Positions 51,258 to 64,000 are shown, numbered from the stretch's first letter. The stretch: DNA of 64,000 nucleotides from Auanema rhodensis (GCA_964057225.1 OZ059894.1:3038001-3102000), one strand, 5' to 3'. Notes: generated by a model not told the origin, from the letters alone. Numbers and translations: made by a program.

Positions 51258-54200
51258 CGAGATATCAACTGATATAAGTTCACACTTATATCCTCGATTT
51301 TCACCCTGAAGAATTAATTTTTTCGTTGAATAACATTGTCCATCGTCTTTGCCTTGAAAAAAAGAATCTAAAAACATCTACTTTTTGCTAAATTATTTTG
51401 AAATTTTTCGAAAAAATTTTTGTCAAAATGTTTTTGGAAGCAATGTTGAGTGTACATGGAAACTCAACATACACTAATGCATCATTTTTCAAACGATCAT
51501 AACTAATTTTTGTATTGAGCGTTTTTCAATGTAGTATAGTGCATTCGATGCGGATTTTTAAGCTGCGTCGATCTGTGTTATCCGATTTGCGCTAGCTGAA
51601 AAATGCACCGAGATATCAACTGATATAAGTTCACACTTATATCCTCGATTTTCACCCTGAAGAATTAATTTTTTCGTTGAATAACATTGTCCATCGTCTT
51701 TGCCTTGAAAAAAAGAATCTAAAAACATCTACTTTTTGCTAAATTATTTTGAAATTTTTCGAAAAAATTTTTGTCAAAATGTTTTTGGAAGCAATGTTGA
51801 GTGTACATGGAAACTCAACATACACTAATGCATCATTTTGCAAACGATCATAACTAATTTTTGTATTAAGCGTTTTTTAATGTAGTATAGTGCATTCGAT
51901 GCGGATTTTCAAGCTGCGTCGATCTGTGTTATCAGATTTGAGCTAGCTTAAAAATGCACCGAGATATCAACTGATATAAGTTCACACTTATATCCTCGAT
52001 TTTCACCCTGAAGAATTAATTTTTTCGTTGAATAACATTGTCCATCGTCTTTGCTTTGAAGAAAGGAATCTAAAAACATCTACTTTTTGCTAAATTATTC
52101 TGAAATTTTTCGAAAAAATTTTTGTCAAAATGTTTTTGGAAGCAATGTTGAGTGTACATGGAAACTCAACATACACTAATGCATCATTTTTCAAACGATC
52201 ATAACTAATTTTTGTATTAAGCGTTTTTCAATGTAGAATAGTGCATTCGATGCGGATTTTCAAGCTGCGTCGATCTGTGTTATCAGATTTGCGCTAGCTT
52301 AAAAATGCACCGAGATATCAACTGATATAAGTTCACACTTATATCCTCGATTTTCACCCTGAAGAATTAATTTTTTCGATGAATAACATTGTCCATCGTC
52401 TTTGCCTTGAAAAAAGGAATCTAAAAACATCTACTTTTCGCTAAATTATTTTGAAATTTTTCGAAAAAATTTTTGTCAAAATGTTTTTGGAAGCAATGTT
52501 GAGTGTACATGGAAACTCAACATACACTAATGCATCATTTTTCAAACAATCATAACTAATTTTTGTATTAAGCGTTTTTCAATGTAGTATAGTGCATTCG
52601 ATGCGGATTTTTAAGCTGCGTCGATCTGTGTTATCCGATTTGCGCTAGCTGAAAAATGCACCGAGATATCAACTGATATAAGTTCACACTTATATCCTCG
52701 ATTTTCACCCTGAAGAATTAATTTTTTCGTTGAATAACATTGTCCATCGTCTTTGCTTTGAAGAAAGGAATCTAAAAACATCTACTTTTTGCTAAATTAT
52801 TCTGAAATTTTTCGAAAAAATTTTTGTCAAAATGTTTTTGGAAGCAATGTTGAGTGTACATGGAAACTCAACATACACTAATGCATCATTTTTCAAACGA
52901 TCATAACTAATTTTTGTATTAAGCGTTTTTCAATGTAGAATAGTGCATTCGATGCGGATTTTCAAGCTGCGTCGATCTGTGTTATCAGATTTGCGCTAGC
53001 TTAAAAATGCACCGAGATATCAACTGATATAAGTTCACACTTATATCCTCGATTTTCACCCTGATGAATTAATTTTTTCGATGAATAACATTGTCCATCG
53101 TCTTTGCCTTGAAAAAAGGAATCTAAAAACATCTACTTTTCGCTAAATTATTTTGAAATTTTTCGAAAAAATTTTTGTCAAAATGTTTTTGGAAGCAATG
53201 TTGAGTGTACATGGAAACTCAACATACACTAATGCATCATTTTTCAAACAATCATAACTAATTTTTGTATTAAGCGTTTTTCAATGTAGTATAGTGCATT
53301 CGATGCGGATTTTTAAGCTGCGTCGATCTGTGTTATCCGATTTGCGCTAGCTGAAAAATGCACCGAGATATCAACTGATATAAGTTCACACTTATATCCT
53401 CGATTTTCACCCTGAAGAATTAATTTTTTCGTTGAATAACATTGTCCATCGTCTTTGCCTTGAAAAAAAGAATCTAAAAACATCTACTTTTTGCTAAATT
53501 ATTTTGAAATTTTTCGAAAAAATTTTTGTCAAAATGTTTTTGGAAGCAATGTTGAGTGTACATGGAAACTCAACATACACTAATGCATCATTTTTCAAAC
53601 GATCATAACTAATTTTTGTATTGAGCGTTTTTCAATGTAGTATAGTGCATTCGATGCGGATTTTTAAGCTGCGTCGATCTGTGTTATCCGATTTGCGCTA
53701 GCTGAAAAATGCACCGAGATATCAACTGATATAAGTTCACACTTATATCCTCGATTTTCACCCTGAAGAATTAATTTTTTCGTTGAATAACATTGTCCAT
53801 CGTCTTTGCCTTGAAAAAAAGAATCTAAAAACATCTACTTTTTGCTAAATTATTTTGAAATTTTTCGAAAAAATTTTTGTCAAAATGTTTTTGGAAGCAA
53901 TGTTGAGTGTACATGGAAACTCAACATACACTAATGCATCATTTTTCAAACGATCATAACTAATTTTTGTATTAAGCGTTTTTTAATGTAGTATAGTGCA
54001 TTCGATGCGGATTTTCAAGCTGCGTCGATCTGTGTTATCAGATTTGAGCTAGCTTAAAAATGCACCGAGATATCAACTGATATAAGTTCACACTTATATC
54101 CTCGATTTTCACCCTGAAGAATTAATTTTTTCGTTGAATAACATTGTCCATCGTCTTTGCTTTGAAGAAAGGAATCTAAAAACATCTACTTTTTGCTAAA

Positions 54201-54863
54201 TTATTCTGAAATTTTTCGAAAAAATTTTTGTCAAAATGTTTTTGGAAGCAATGTTGAGTGTACATGGAAACTCAACATACACTAATGCATCATTTTTCAA
54301 ACGATCATAACTAATTTTTGTATTAAGCGTTTTTCAATGTAGAATAGTGCATTCGATGCGGATTTTCAAGCTGCGTCGATCTGTGTTATCAGATTTGCGC
54401 TAGCTTAAAAATGCACCGAGATATCAACTGATATAAGTTCACACTTATATCCTCGATTTTCACCCTGAAGAATTAATTTTTTCGATGAATAACATTGTCC
54501 ATCGTCTTTGCCTTGAAAAAAGGAATCTAAAAACATCTACTTTTCGCTAAATTATTTTGAAATTTTTCGAAAAAATTTTTGTCAAAATGTTTTTGGAAGC
54601 AATGTTGAGTGTACATGGAAACTCAACATACACTAATGCATCATTTTTCAAACAATCATAACTAATTTTTGTATTAAGCGTTTTTCAATGTAGTATAGTG
54701 CATTCGATGCGGATTTTTAAGCTGCGTCGATCTGTGTTATCCGATTTGCGCTAGCTGAAAAATGCACCGAGATATCAACTGATATAAGTTCACACTTATA
54801 TCCTCGATTTTCACCCTGAAGAATTAATTTTTTCGTTGAATAACATTGTCCATCGTCTTTGCC
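50274..54863 (+). repeat. Tandem 6-unit higher-order repeat (2106 bp), two copies
   Basis: Units m145-m150 (50542-52647) match m151-m156 (52648-54753). Markers are GAAGAAAGG with TAGAATAG in the first and fifth unit, G274/T329/C340 in the third, and TTTTTTAATG with TTTGAGCT in the fourth. I read two private differences: CATCATTTTG at 51840 in copy 1 and CTGATGAATT at 53065 in copy 2. The match begins after site 83 of m144/m150. A further 2-unit piece (m157-m158, 54754-55455) repeats the third and fourth unit. Confidence 0.85.
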
Positions 54864-57800
54864 TTGAAAAAAAGAATCTAAAAACATCTACTTTTTGCTA
54901 AATTATTTTGAAATTTTTCGAAAAAATTTTTGTCAAAATGTTTTTGGAAGCAATGTTGAGTGTACATGGAAACTCAACATACACTAATGCATCATTTTTC
55001 AAACGATCATAACTAATTTTTGTATTGAGCGTTTTTCAATGTAGTATAGTGCATTCGATGCGGATTTTTAAGCTGCGTCGATCTGTGTTATCCGATTTGC
55101 GCTAGCTGAAAAATGCACCGAGATATCAACTGATATAAGTTCACACTTATATCCTCGATTTTCACCCTGAAGAATTAATTTTTTCGTTGAATAACATTGT
55201 CCATCGTCTTTGCCTTGAAAAAAAGAATCTAAAAACATCTACTTTTTGCTAAATTATTTTGAAATTTTTCGAAAAAATTTTTGTCAAAATGTTTTTGGAA
55301 GCAATGTTGAGTGTACATGGAAACTCAACATACACTAATGCATCATTTTTCAAACGATCATAACTAATTTTTGTATTAAGCGTTTTTTAATGTAGTATAG
55401 TGCATTCGATGCGGATTTTCAAGCTGCGTCGATCTGTGTTATCAGATTTGAGCTAGCTTAAAAATGCACCGAGATATCAACTGATATAAGTTCACACTTA
55501 TATCCTCGATTTTCACCCTGAAGAATTAATTTTTTCGATGAATAACATTGTCCATCGTCTTTGCCTTGAAAAAAGGAGTCTAAAAACATCTACTTTTCGC
55601 TAAATTATTTTGAAATTTTTCGAAAAAATTTTTGTCAAAATGTTTTTGGAAGCAATGTTGAGTGTACATGGAAACTCAACATACACTAATGCATCATTTT
55701 TCAAACAATCATAACTAATTTTTGTATTAAGCGTTTTTCAATGTAGTATAGTGCATTCGATGCGGATTTTTAAGCTGCGTCGATCTGTGTTATCCGATTT
55801 GCGCTAGCTGAAAAATGCAACGAGATATCAACTGATATAAGTTCACACTTATATCCTCGATTTTCACCCTGAAGAATTAATTTTTTCGTTGAATAACATT
55901 GTCCATCGTCTTTGCCTTGAAAAAAAGAATCTAAAAACATCTACTTTTTGCTAAATTATTTTGAAATTTTTCGAAAAAATTTTTGTCAAAATGTTTTTGG
56001 AAGCAATGTTGAGTGTACATGGAAACTCAACATACACTAATGCATCATTTTTCAAACAATCATAACTAATTTTTGTATTGAGCGTTTTTCAATGTAGTAT
56101 AGTGCATTCGATGCGGATTTTCAAGCTGCGTCGATCTGTGTTATCAGATTTGCGCTAGCTTAAAAATGCACCGAGATATCAACTGATATAAGTTCACACT
56201 TATATCCTCGATTTTCACCCTGAAGAATTAATTTTTTCGTTGAATAACATTGTCCATCGTCTTTGCCTTGAAAAAAGGAATCTAAAAACATCTACTTTTC
56301 GCTAAATTATTTTGAAATTTTTCGAAAAAATTTTTGTCAAAATGTTTTTGGAAGCAATGTTGAGTGTACATGGAAACTCAACATACACTAATGCATCATT
56401 TTTCAAACAATCATAACTAATTTTTGTATTAAGCGTTTTTCAATGTAGTATAGTGCATTCGATGCGGATTTTTAAGCTGCGTCGATCTGTGTTATCCGAT
56501 TTGCGCTAGCTGAAAAATGCAACGAGATATCAACTGATATAAGTTCACACTTATATCCTCGATTTTCACCCTGAAGAATTAATTTTTTCGTTGAATAACA
56601 TTGTCCATCGTCTTTGCCTTGAAAAAAAAAATCTAAAAACATCTACTTTTTGCTGAATTATTTTGAAATTTTTCGAAAAAATTTTTGTCAAAATGTTTTT
56701 GGAAGCAATGTTGAGTGTACATGGAAACTCAACATACACTAATGCATCATTTTTCAAACAATCATAACTAATTTTTGTATTGAGCGTTTTTCAATGTAGT
56801 ATAGTGCATTCGATGCGGATTTTTAAGCTGCGTCGAGCTGTGTTATCAGATTTGCGCTAGCTTAAAAATGCACCGAGATATCAACTGATATAAGTTCACA
56901 CATATATCCTCGATTTTCACCCTGAAGAATTAATTTTTTCGTTGAATAACATTGTCCATCGTCTTTGCCTTGAAAAAAGGAATCTAAAAACATCTACTTT
57001 TCGCTAAATTATTTTGAAATTTTTCGAAAAAATTTTTGTCAAAATGTTTTTGGAAGCAATGTTGAGTGTACATGGAAACTCAACATACACTAATGCATCA
57101 TTTTTCAAACAATCATAACTAATTTTTGTATTAAGCGTTTTTCAATGTAGTATAGTGCATTCGATGCGGATTTTCAAGCTGCGTCGATCTGTGTTATCAG
57201 ATTTGCGCTAGCTTAAAAATGCACCGAGATATCAACTGATATAAGTTCACACTTATATCCTCGATTTTCACCCTGAAGAATTAATTTTTTCGATGAATAA
57301 CATTGTCCATCGTCTTTGCCTTGAAAAAAGGAGTCTAAAAACATCTACTTTTCGCTAAATTATTTTGAAATTTTTCGAAAAAATTTTTGTCAAAATGTTT
57401 TTGGAAGCAATGTTGAGTGTACATGGAAACTCAACATACACTAATGCATCATTTTTCAAACAATCATAACTAATTTTTGTATTAAGCGTTTTTCAATGTA
57501 GTATAGTGCATTCGATGCGGATTTTTAAGCTGCGTCGATCTGTGTTATCCGATTTGTGCTAGCTGAAAAATGCACCGAGATATCAACTGATATAAGTTCA
57601 CACTTATATCCTCGATTTTCACCCTGAAGAATTAATTTTTTCGATGAATAACATTGTCCATCGTCTTTGCCTTGAAAAAAGGAATCTAAAAACATCTACT
57701 TTTCGCTAAATTATTTTGAAATTTTTCGAAAAAATTTTTGTCAAAATGTTTTTGGAAGCAATGTTGAGTGTACATGGAAACTCAACATACACTAATGCAT

Positions 57801-57912
57801 CATTTTTCAAACAATCATAACTAATTTTTGTATTAAGCGTTTTTCAATGTAGTATAGTGCATTCGATGCGGATTTTTAAGCTGCGTCGAGCTGTGTTATC
57901 CGATTTGCGCTA

Positions 57913-58262
57913 GCTTAAAAATGCACCGAGATATCAACTGATATAAGTTCACACTTATATCCTCGATTTTCACCCTGAAGAATTAATTTTTTCGTTGAAT
58001 AACATTGTCCATCGTCTTTGCCTTGAAAAAAAAATCTAAAAACATCTACTTTTTGCTAAATTATTTTGAAATTTTTCGAAAAAATTTTTTTCAAAATGTT
58101 TTTGGAAGCAATGTTGAGTGTACATGGAAACTCAACATACACTAATGCATCATTTTTCAAACGATCATAACTAATTTTTGTATTGAGCGTTTTTCAATGT
58201 AGTATAGTGCATTCGATGCGGATTTTTAAGCTGCGTCGAGCTGTGTTATCAGATTTGCGCTA
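57913..58262 (+). repeat. 350-bp unit m166 (one A lost)
   Basis: A 9-A tract at 58026-58034 with T179 and G274/G329. It starts with T4 although the unit before it ends with C340, an unusual boundary shared with the unit at 59667. Confidence 0.9.
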
Positions 58263-59666
58263 GCTTAAAAATGCACCGAGATATCAACTGATATAAGTTC
58301 ACACATATATCCTCGATTTTCACCCTGAAGAATTAATTTTTTCGTTGAATAACATTGTCCATCGTCTTTGCCTTGAAAAAAGGAATCTAAAAACATCTAC
58401 TTTTCGCTAAATTATTTTGAAATTTTTCGAAAAAATTTTTGTCAAAATGTTTTTGGAAGCAATGTTGAGTGTACATGGAAACTCAACATACACTAATGCA
58501 TCATTTTTCAAACGATCATAACTAATTTTTGTATTAAGCGTTTTTTAATGTAGTATAGTGCATTCGATGCGGATTTTTAAGCTGCGTCGATCTGTGTTAT
58601 CCGATTTGCGCTAGCTGAAAAATGCACCGAGATATCAACTGATATAAGTTCACACTTATATCCTCGATTTTCACCCTGAAGAATTAATTTTTTCGTTGAA
58701 TAACATTGTCCATCGTCTTTGCCTTGAAAAAAAAAATCTAAAAACATCTACTTTTTGCTAAATTATTTTGAAATTTTTCGAAAAAATTTTTTTCAAAATG
58801 TTTTTGGAAGCAATGTTGAGTGTACATGGAAACTCAACATACACTAATGCATCATTTTTCAAACGATCATAACTAATTTTTGTATTGAGCGTTTTTCAAT
58901 GTAGTATAGTGCATTCGATGCGGATTTTTAAGCTGCGTCGAGCTGTGTTATCAGATTTGCGCTAGCTTAAAAATGCACCGAGATATCAACTGATATAAGT
59001 TCACACATATATCCTCGATTTTCACCCTGAAGAATTAATTTTTTCGTTGAATAACATTGTCCATCGTCTTTGCCTTGAAAAAAGGAATCTAAAAACATCT
59101 ACTTTTCGCTAAATTATTTTGAAATTTTTCGAAAAAATTTTTGTCAAAATGTTTTTGGAAGCAATGTTGAGTGTACATGGAAACTCAACATACACTAATG
59201 CATCATTTTTCAAACGATCATAACTAATTTTTGTATTAAGCGTTTTTCAATGTAGTATAGTGCATTCGATGCGGATTTTTAAGCTGCGTCGATCTGTGTT
59301 ATCCGATTTGCGCTAGCTGAAAAATGCACCGAGATATCAACTGATATAAGTTCACACTTATATCCTCGATTTTCACCCTGAAGAATTAATTTTTTCGATG
59401 AATAACATTGTCCATCGTCTTTGCCTTGAAAAAAGGAATCTAAAAACATCTACTTTTCGCTAAATTATTTTGAAATTTTTCGAAAAAATTTTTGTCAAAA
59501 TGTTTTTGGAAGCAATGTTGAGTGTACATGGAAACTCAACATACACTAATGCATCATTTTTCAAACAATCATAACTAATTTTTGTATTAAGCGTTTTTCA
59601 ATGTAGTATAGTGCATTCGATGCGGATTTTTAAGCTGCGTCGAGCTGTGTTATCCGATTTGCGCTA

Positions 59667-60016
59667 GCTTAAAAATGCACCGAGATATCAACTGATATAA
59701 GTTCACACTTATATCCTCGATTTTCACCCTGAAGAATTAATTTTTTCGTTGAATAACATTGTCCATCGTCTTTGCCTTGAAAAAAAAATCTAAAAACATC
59801 TACTTTTTGCTAAATTATTTTGAAATTTTTCGAAAAAATTTTTTTCAAAATGTTTTTGGAAGCAATGTTGAGTGTACATGGAAACTCAACATACACTAAT
59901 GCATCATTTTTCAAACGATCATAACTAATTTTTGTATTGAGCGTTTTTCAATGTAGTATAGTGCATTCGATGCGGATTTTTAAGCTGCGTCGAGCTGTGT
60001 TATCAGATTTGCGCTA
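59667..60016 (+). repeat. 350-bp unit m171 (one A lost)
   Basis: A 9-A tract at 59780-59788 with T179 and G274/G329. It matches the unit at 57913, including the C340/T4 boundary, so the two are copies of one ancestor through the 5-unit duplication. Confidence 0.9.
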
Positions 60017-63000
60017 GCTTAAAAATGCACCGAGATATCAACTGATATAAGTTCACACATATATCCTCGATTTTCACCCTGAAGAATTAATTTTTTCGTT
60101 GAATAACATTGTCCATCGTCTTTGCCTTGAAAAAAGGAATCTAAAAACATCTACTTTTCGCTAAATTATTTTGAAATTTTTCGAAAAAATTTTTGTCAAA
60201 ATGTTTTTGGAAGCAATGTTGAGTGTACATGGAAACTCAACATACACTAATGCATCATTTTTCAAACGATCATAACTAATTTTTGTATTAAGCGTTTTTC
60301 AATGTAGTATAGTGCATTCGATGCGGATTTTTAAGCTGCGTCGATCTGTGTTATCCGATTTGCGCTAGCTGAAAAATGCACCGAGATATCAACTGATATA
60401 AGTTCACACTTATATCCTCGATTTTCACCCTGAAGAATTAATTTTTTCGTTGAATAACATTGTCCATCGTCTTTGCCTTGAAAAAAAAAATCTAAAAACA
60501 TCTACTTTTTGCTAAATTATTTTGAAATTTTTCGAAAAAATTTTTTTCAAAATGTTTTTGGAAGCAATGTTGAGTGTACATGGAAACTCAACATACACTA
60601 ATGCATCATTTTTCAAACGATCATAACTAATTTTTGTATTGAGCGTTTTTCAATGTAGTATAGTGCATTCGATGCGGATTTTTAAGCTGCGTCGAGCTGT
60701 GTTATCAGATTTGCGCTAGCTTAAAAATGCACCGAGATATCAACTGATATAAGTTCACACATATATCCTCGATTTTCACCCTGAAGAATTAATTTTTTCG
60801 TTGAATAACATTGTCCATCGTCTTTGCCTTGAAAAAAGGAATCTAAAAACATCTACTTTTCGCTAAATTATTTTGAAATTTTTCGAAAAAATTTTTGTCA
60901 AAATGTTTTTGGAAGCAATGTTGAGTGTACATGGAAACTCAACATACACTAATGCATCATTTTTCAAACGATCATAACTAATTTTTGTATTAAGCGTTTT
61001 TCAATGTAGTATAGTGCATTCGATGCGGATTTTCAAGCTGCGTCGATCTGTGTTATCAGATTTGCGCTAGCTTAAAAATGCACCGAGATATCAACTGATA
61101 TAAGTTCACACTTATATCCTCGATTTTCACCCTGAAGAATTAATTTTTTCGTTGAATAACATTGTCCATCGTCTTTGCCTTGAAAAAAGGAATCTAAAAA
61201 CATCTACTTTTCGCTAAATTATTTTGAAATTTTTCGAAAAAATTTTTGTCAAAATGTTTTTGGAAGCAATGTTGAGTGTACATGGAAACTCAACATACAC
61301 TAATGCATCATTTTTCAAACAATCATAACTAATTTTTGTATTAAGCGTTTTTCAATGTAGTATAGTGCATTCGATGCGGATTTTTAAGCTGCGTCGATCT
61401 GTGTTATCCGATTTGCGCTAGCTGAAAAATGCACCGAGATATCAACTGATATAAGTTCACACTTATATCCTCGATTTTCACCCTGAAGAATTAATTTTTT
61501 CGTTGAATAACATTGTCCATCGTCTTTGCTTTGAAGAAAGGAATCTAAAAACATCTACTTTTTGCTAAATTATTCTGAAATTTTTCGAAAAAATTTTTGT
61601 CAAAATGTTTTTGGAAGCAATGTTGAGTGTACATGGAAACTCAACATACACTAATGCATCATTTTTCAAACGATCATAACTAATTTTTGTATTAAGCGTT
61701 TTTCAATGTAGTATAGTGCATTCGATGCGGATTTTCAAGCTGCGTCGATCTGTGTTATCAGATTTGCGCTAGCTTAAAAATGCACCGAGATATCAACTGA
61801 TATAAGTTCACACTTATATCCTCGATTTTCACCCTGAAGAATTAATTTTTTCGATGAATAACATTGTCCATCGTCTTTGCCTTGAAAAAAGGAATCTAAA
61901 AACATCTACTTTTCGCTAAATTATTTTGAAATTTTTCGAAAAAATTTTTGTCAAAATGTTTTTGGAAGCAATGTTGAGTGTACATGGAAACTCAACATAC
62001 ACTAATGCATCATTTTTCAAACAATCATAACTAATTTTTGTATTAAGCGTTTTTCAATGTAGTATAGTGCATTCAATGCGGATTTTTAAGCTGCGTCGAT
62101 CTGTGTTATCCGATTTGCGCTAGCTGAAAAATGCAACGAGATATCAACTGATATAAGTTCACACTTATATCCTCGATTTTCACCCTGAAGAATTAATTTT
62201 TTCGTTGAATAACATTGTCCATCGTCTTTGCCTTGAAAAAAAAAATCTAAAAACATCTACTTTTTGCTAAATTATTTTGAAATTTTTCGAAAAAATTTTT
62301 GTCAAAATGTTTTTGGAAGCAATGTTGAGTGTACATGGAAACTCAACATACACTAATGCATCATTTTTCAAACGATCATAACTAATTTTTGTATTAAGCG
62401 TTTTTTAATGTAGTATAGTGCATTCGATGCGGATTTTTAAGCTGCGTCGATCTGTGTTATCCGATTTGCGCTAGCTGAAAAATGCACCGAGATATCAACT
62501 GATATAAGTTCACACTTATATCCTCGATTTTCACCCTGAAGAATTAATTTTTTCGTTGAATAACATTGTCCATCGTCTTTGCCTTGAAAAAAAGAATCTA
62601 AAAACATCTACTTTTTGCTAAATTATTTTGAAATTTTTCGAAAAAATTTTTGTCAAAATGTTTTTGGAAGCAATGTTGAGTGTACATGGAAACTCAACAT
62701 ACACTAATGCATCATTTTTCAAACGATCATAACTAATTTTTGTATTAAGCGTTTTTTAATGTAGTATAGTGCATTCGATGCGGATTTTCAAGCTGCGTCG
62801 ATCTGTGTTATCAGATTTGAGCTAGCTTAAAAATGCACCGAGATATCAACTGATATAAGTTCACACTTATATCCTCGATTTTCACCCTGAAGAATTAATT
62901 TTTTCGATGAATAACATTGTCCATCGTCTTTGCCTTGAAAAAAGGAGTCTAAAAACATCTACTTTTCGCTAAATTATTTTGAAATTTTTCGAAAAAATTT

Positions 63001-63877
63001 TTGTCAAAATGTTTTTGGAAGCAATGTTGAGTGTACATGGAAACTCAACATACACTAATGCATCATTTTTCAAACAATCATAACTAATTTTTGTATTAAG
63101 CGTTTTTCAATGTAGTATAGTGCATTCGATGCGGATTTTCAAGCTGCGTCGATCTGTGTTATCAGATTTGCGCTAGCTTAAAAATGCACCGAGATATCAA
63201 CTGATATAAGTTCACACTTATATCCTCGATTTTCACCCTGAAGAATTAATTTTTTCGTTGAATAACATTGTCCATCGTCTTTGCCTTGAAAAAAGGAATC
63301 TAAAAACATCTACTTTTCGCTAAATTATTTTGAAATTTTTCGAAAAAATTTTTGTCAAAATGTTTTTGGAAGCAATGTTGAGTGTACATGGAAACTCAAC
63401 ATACACTAATGCATCATTTTTCAAACAATCATAACTAATTTTTGTATTAAGCGTTTTTCAATGTAGTATAGTGCATTCGATGCGGATTTTTAAGCTGCGT
63501 CGATCTGTGTTATCCGATTTGCGCTAGCTGAAAAATGCACCGAGATATCAACTGATATAAGTTCACACTTATATCCTCGATTTTCACCCTGAAGAATTAA
63601 TTTTTTCGTTGAATAACATTGTCCATCGTCTTTGCTTTGAAGAAAGGAATCTAAAAACATCTACTTTTTGCTAAATTATTCTGAAATTTTTCGAAAAAAT
63701 TTTTGTCAAAATGTTTTTGGAAGCAATGTTGAGTGTACATGGAAACTCAACATACACTAATGCATCATTTTTCAAACGATCATAACTAATTTTTGTATTA
63801 AGCGTTTTTCAATGTAGTATAGTGCATTCGATGCGGATTTTCAAGCTGCGTCGATCTGTGTTATCAGATTTGCGCTA

Positions 63878-64000
63878 GCTTAAAAATGCACCGAGATATC
63901 AACTGATATAAGTTCACACTTATATCCTCGATTTTCACCCTGAAGAATTAATTTTTTCGATGAATAACATTGTCCATCGTCTTTGCCTTGAAAAAAGGAA
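63878..64000 (+). repeat. Partial satellite unit at the window end (first 123 bases)
   Basis: Begins with GCTTAAAAATGCACCGAG and has T43, A83 and GAAAAAAGGAA. It is cut by the window edge at site 123, so the array continues beyond the window. Confidence 0.97.

Larger units (their letters stand above)
57562..61033 (+). repeat. Tandem 5-unit higher-order repeat (1754 bp), two copies
   Basis: Units m165-m169 (57562-59315) match m170-m174 (59316-61069) in type order, including the 350-bp second unit and the unusual first unit that combines A83, G329 and C340. One private change is seen: TTTTTTAATG (C284T) near 58546 in copy 1. The match ends at site 316 of m169/m174. Confidence 0.85.
1..64000 (+). 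repeat. Satellite DNA array, 351-bp unit, 182 complete copies plus a partial one
   Basis: The sequence repeats with a 351-base period from end to end. The motif GCTAGCT(G/T)AAAAATGCA recurs at about 1, 352, 703, 1054 and so on to 63878. All units have the same orientation. The offset at the last unit start is 5 bases short of 182 x 351, which is fully explained by five units that each lack one A. The unit is about 31% G+C (109 of 351 in the first copy). Most units carry an NheI-type GCTAGC across the unit boundary, an EcoRV-type GATATC near site 18 and a TTCGAA at 164-169, so the array would give a 351-bp ladder. Long homogeneous arrays like this are typical of eukaryotic heterochromatin. The family is not recognised. 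Drosophila 1.688 satellites have a similar length, but I see no evident sequence match. Confidence 0.98.
26326..64000 (+). repeat. Zone 3: units m76-m183, marked by T179 and pure A tracts
   Basis: T179 (TTTTTTTCAAAATG) occurs in 18 units here, nearly all with a pure A tract at 114-123. A second marker type, GCTTTGAAGAAAGGAATC with TATTCTG, recurs at units such as 27730, 28432, 34399, 35452, 38611, 39313, 50542 and 63527; a related type is present in zone 1 at 352 and 1756. The C284T plus C347A type (CGTTTTTTAATG, TTTGAGCT) occurs only in this zone, at 30187, 32293, 51595, 53701, 55105 and 62474. The zone is the longest of the three and contains all the 350-bp units. Confidence 0.75.

Noticed and set aside
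1-64000. CRISPR-like array because of regular repeats
   Set aside because: There are no short repeats separated by unique spacers. The whole 351-bp period is conserved, which is satellite organisation.
1-64000. Transposon, LTR or tandemly arrayed gene family
   Set aside because: No terminal repeats, target-site duplications, transposase or polymerase frames, or splice-like coding segments are visible. All frames are closed within a unit or nearly so.

Overview
The whole 64 kb window is one satellite DNA array. A unit of 351 bp, about 31% G+C, repeats head to tail in a single orientation from the first base to the last. Taking the unit start at base 1 (GCTGAAAAATGCACCG or GCTTAAAAATGCACCG), I count 182 complete units in 1-63877: 177 of 351 bp and five of 350 bp. 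A 123-base partial unit follows at 63878-64000. Neither array edge is in the window. I see no gene, RNA gene, transposon insertion, inversion or unique spacer. Units are numbered m1-m182 below, and 'site n' means base n of the unit.

An array of this size, unit length and AT-richness points to eukaryotic heterochromatin, pericentromeric, centromeric or subtelomeric. The style resembles the 300-360 bp AT-rich satellites of insects and other invertebrates, but I do not recognise the family by sequence and cannot name the species.

Units differ from one another by only about 1-4%. The differences fall at about 15 recurrent diagnostic sites: 4, 43, 83, 114-123, 143, 154/155, 179, 252, 274, 282/284, 316, 329, 340 and 347. 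Reading these as a barcode shows higher-order structure with no single fixed register. Blocks of 1, 2, 3, 4, 5, 6 and 7 units have been duplicated locally, and 6-unit (2106 bp) blocks recur in three places. Longer-range copies lie 18 and 31 units apart. This is the pattern expected from repeated unequal exchange and gene conversion.

Three zones follow one another. Zone 1 (1-9477) is the most heterogeneous and holds private variants such as A266 and the GATAAATG form. Zone 2 (9478-26325) is dominated by units with G274 and usually G329. Zone 3 (26326-64000) is marked by units with T179 and a pure A tract at 114-123, by an A116G 'GAAGAAAGG' type, and by five 350-bp units that have lost one A from the tract.

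Within the unit, two inverted repeats with 9-bp arms (28-49 and 200-227) and a 12-bp palindrome (161-172) inside an A/T-tract core are the main structural elements. Sites 181-250 are almost invariant across all units, which makes this stretch the best candidate for a constrained, perhaps protein-binding, segment. The few open reading frames of about 63-65 codons are chance readings of satellite units that lost a stop codon by a point change.
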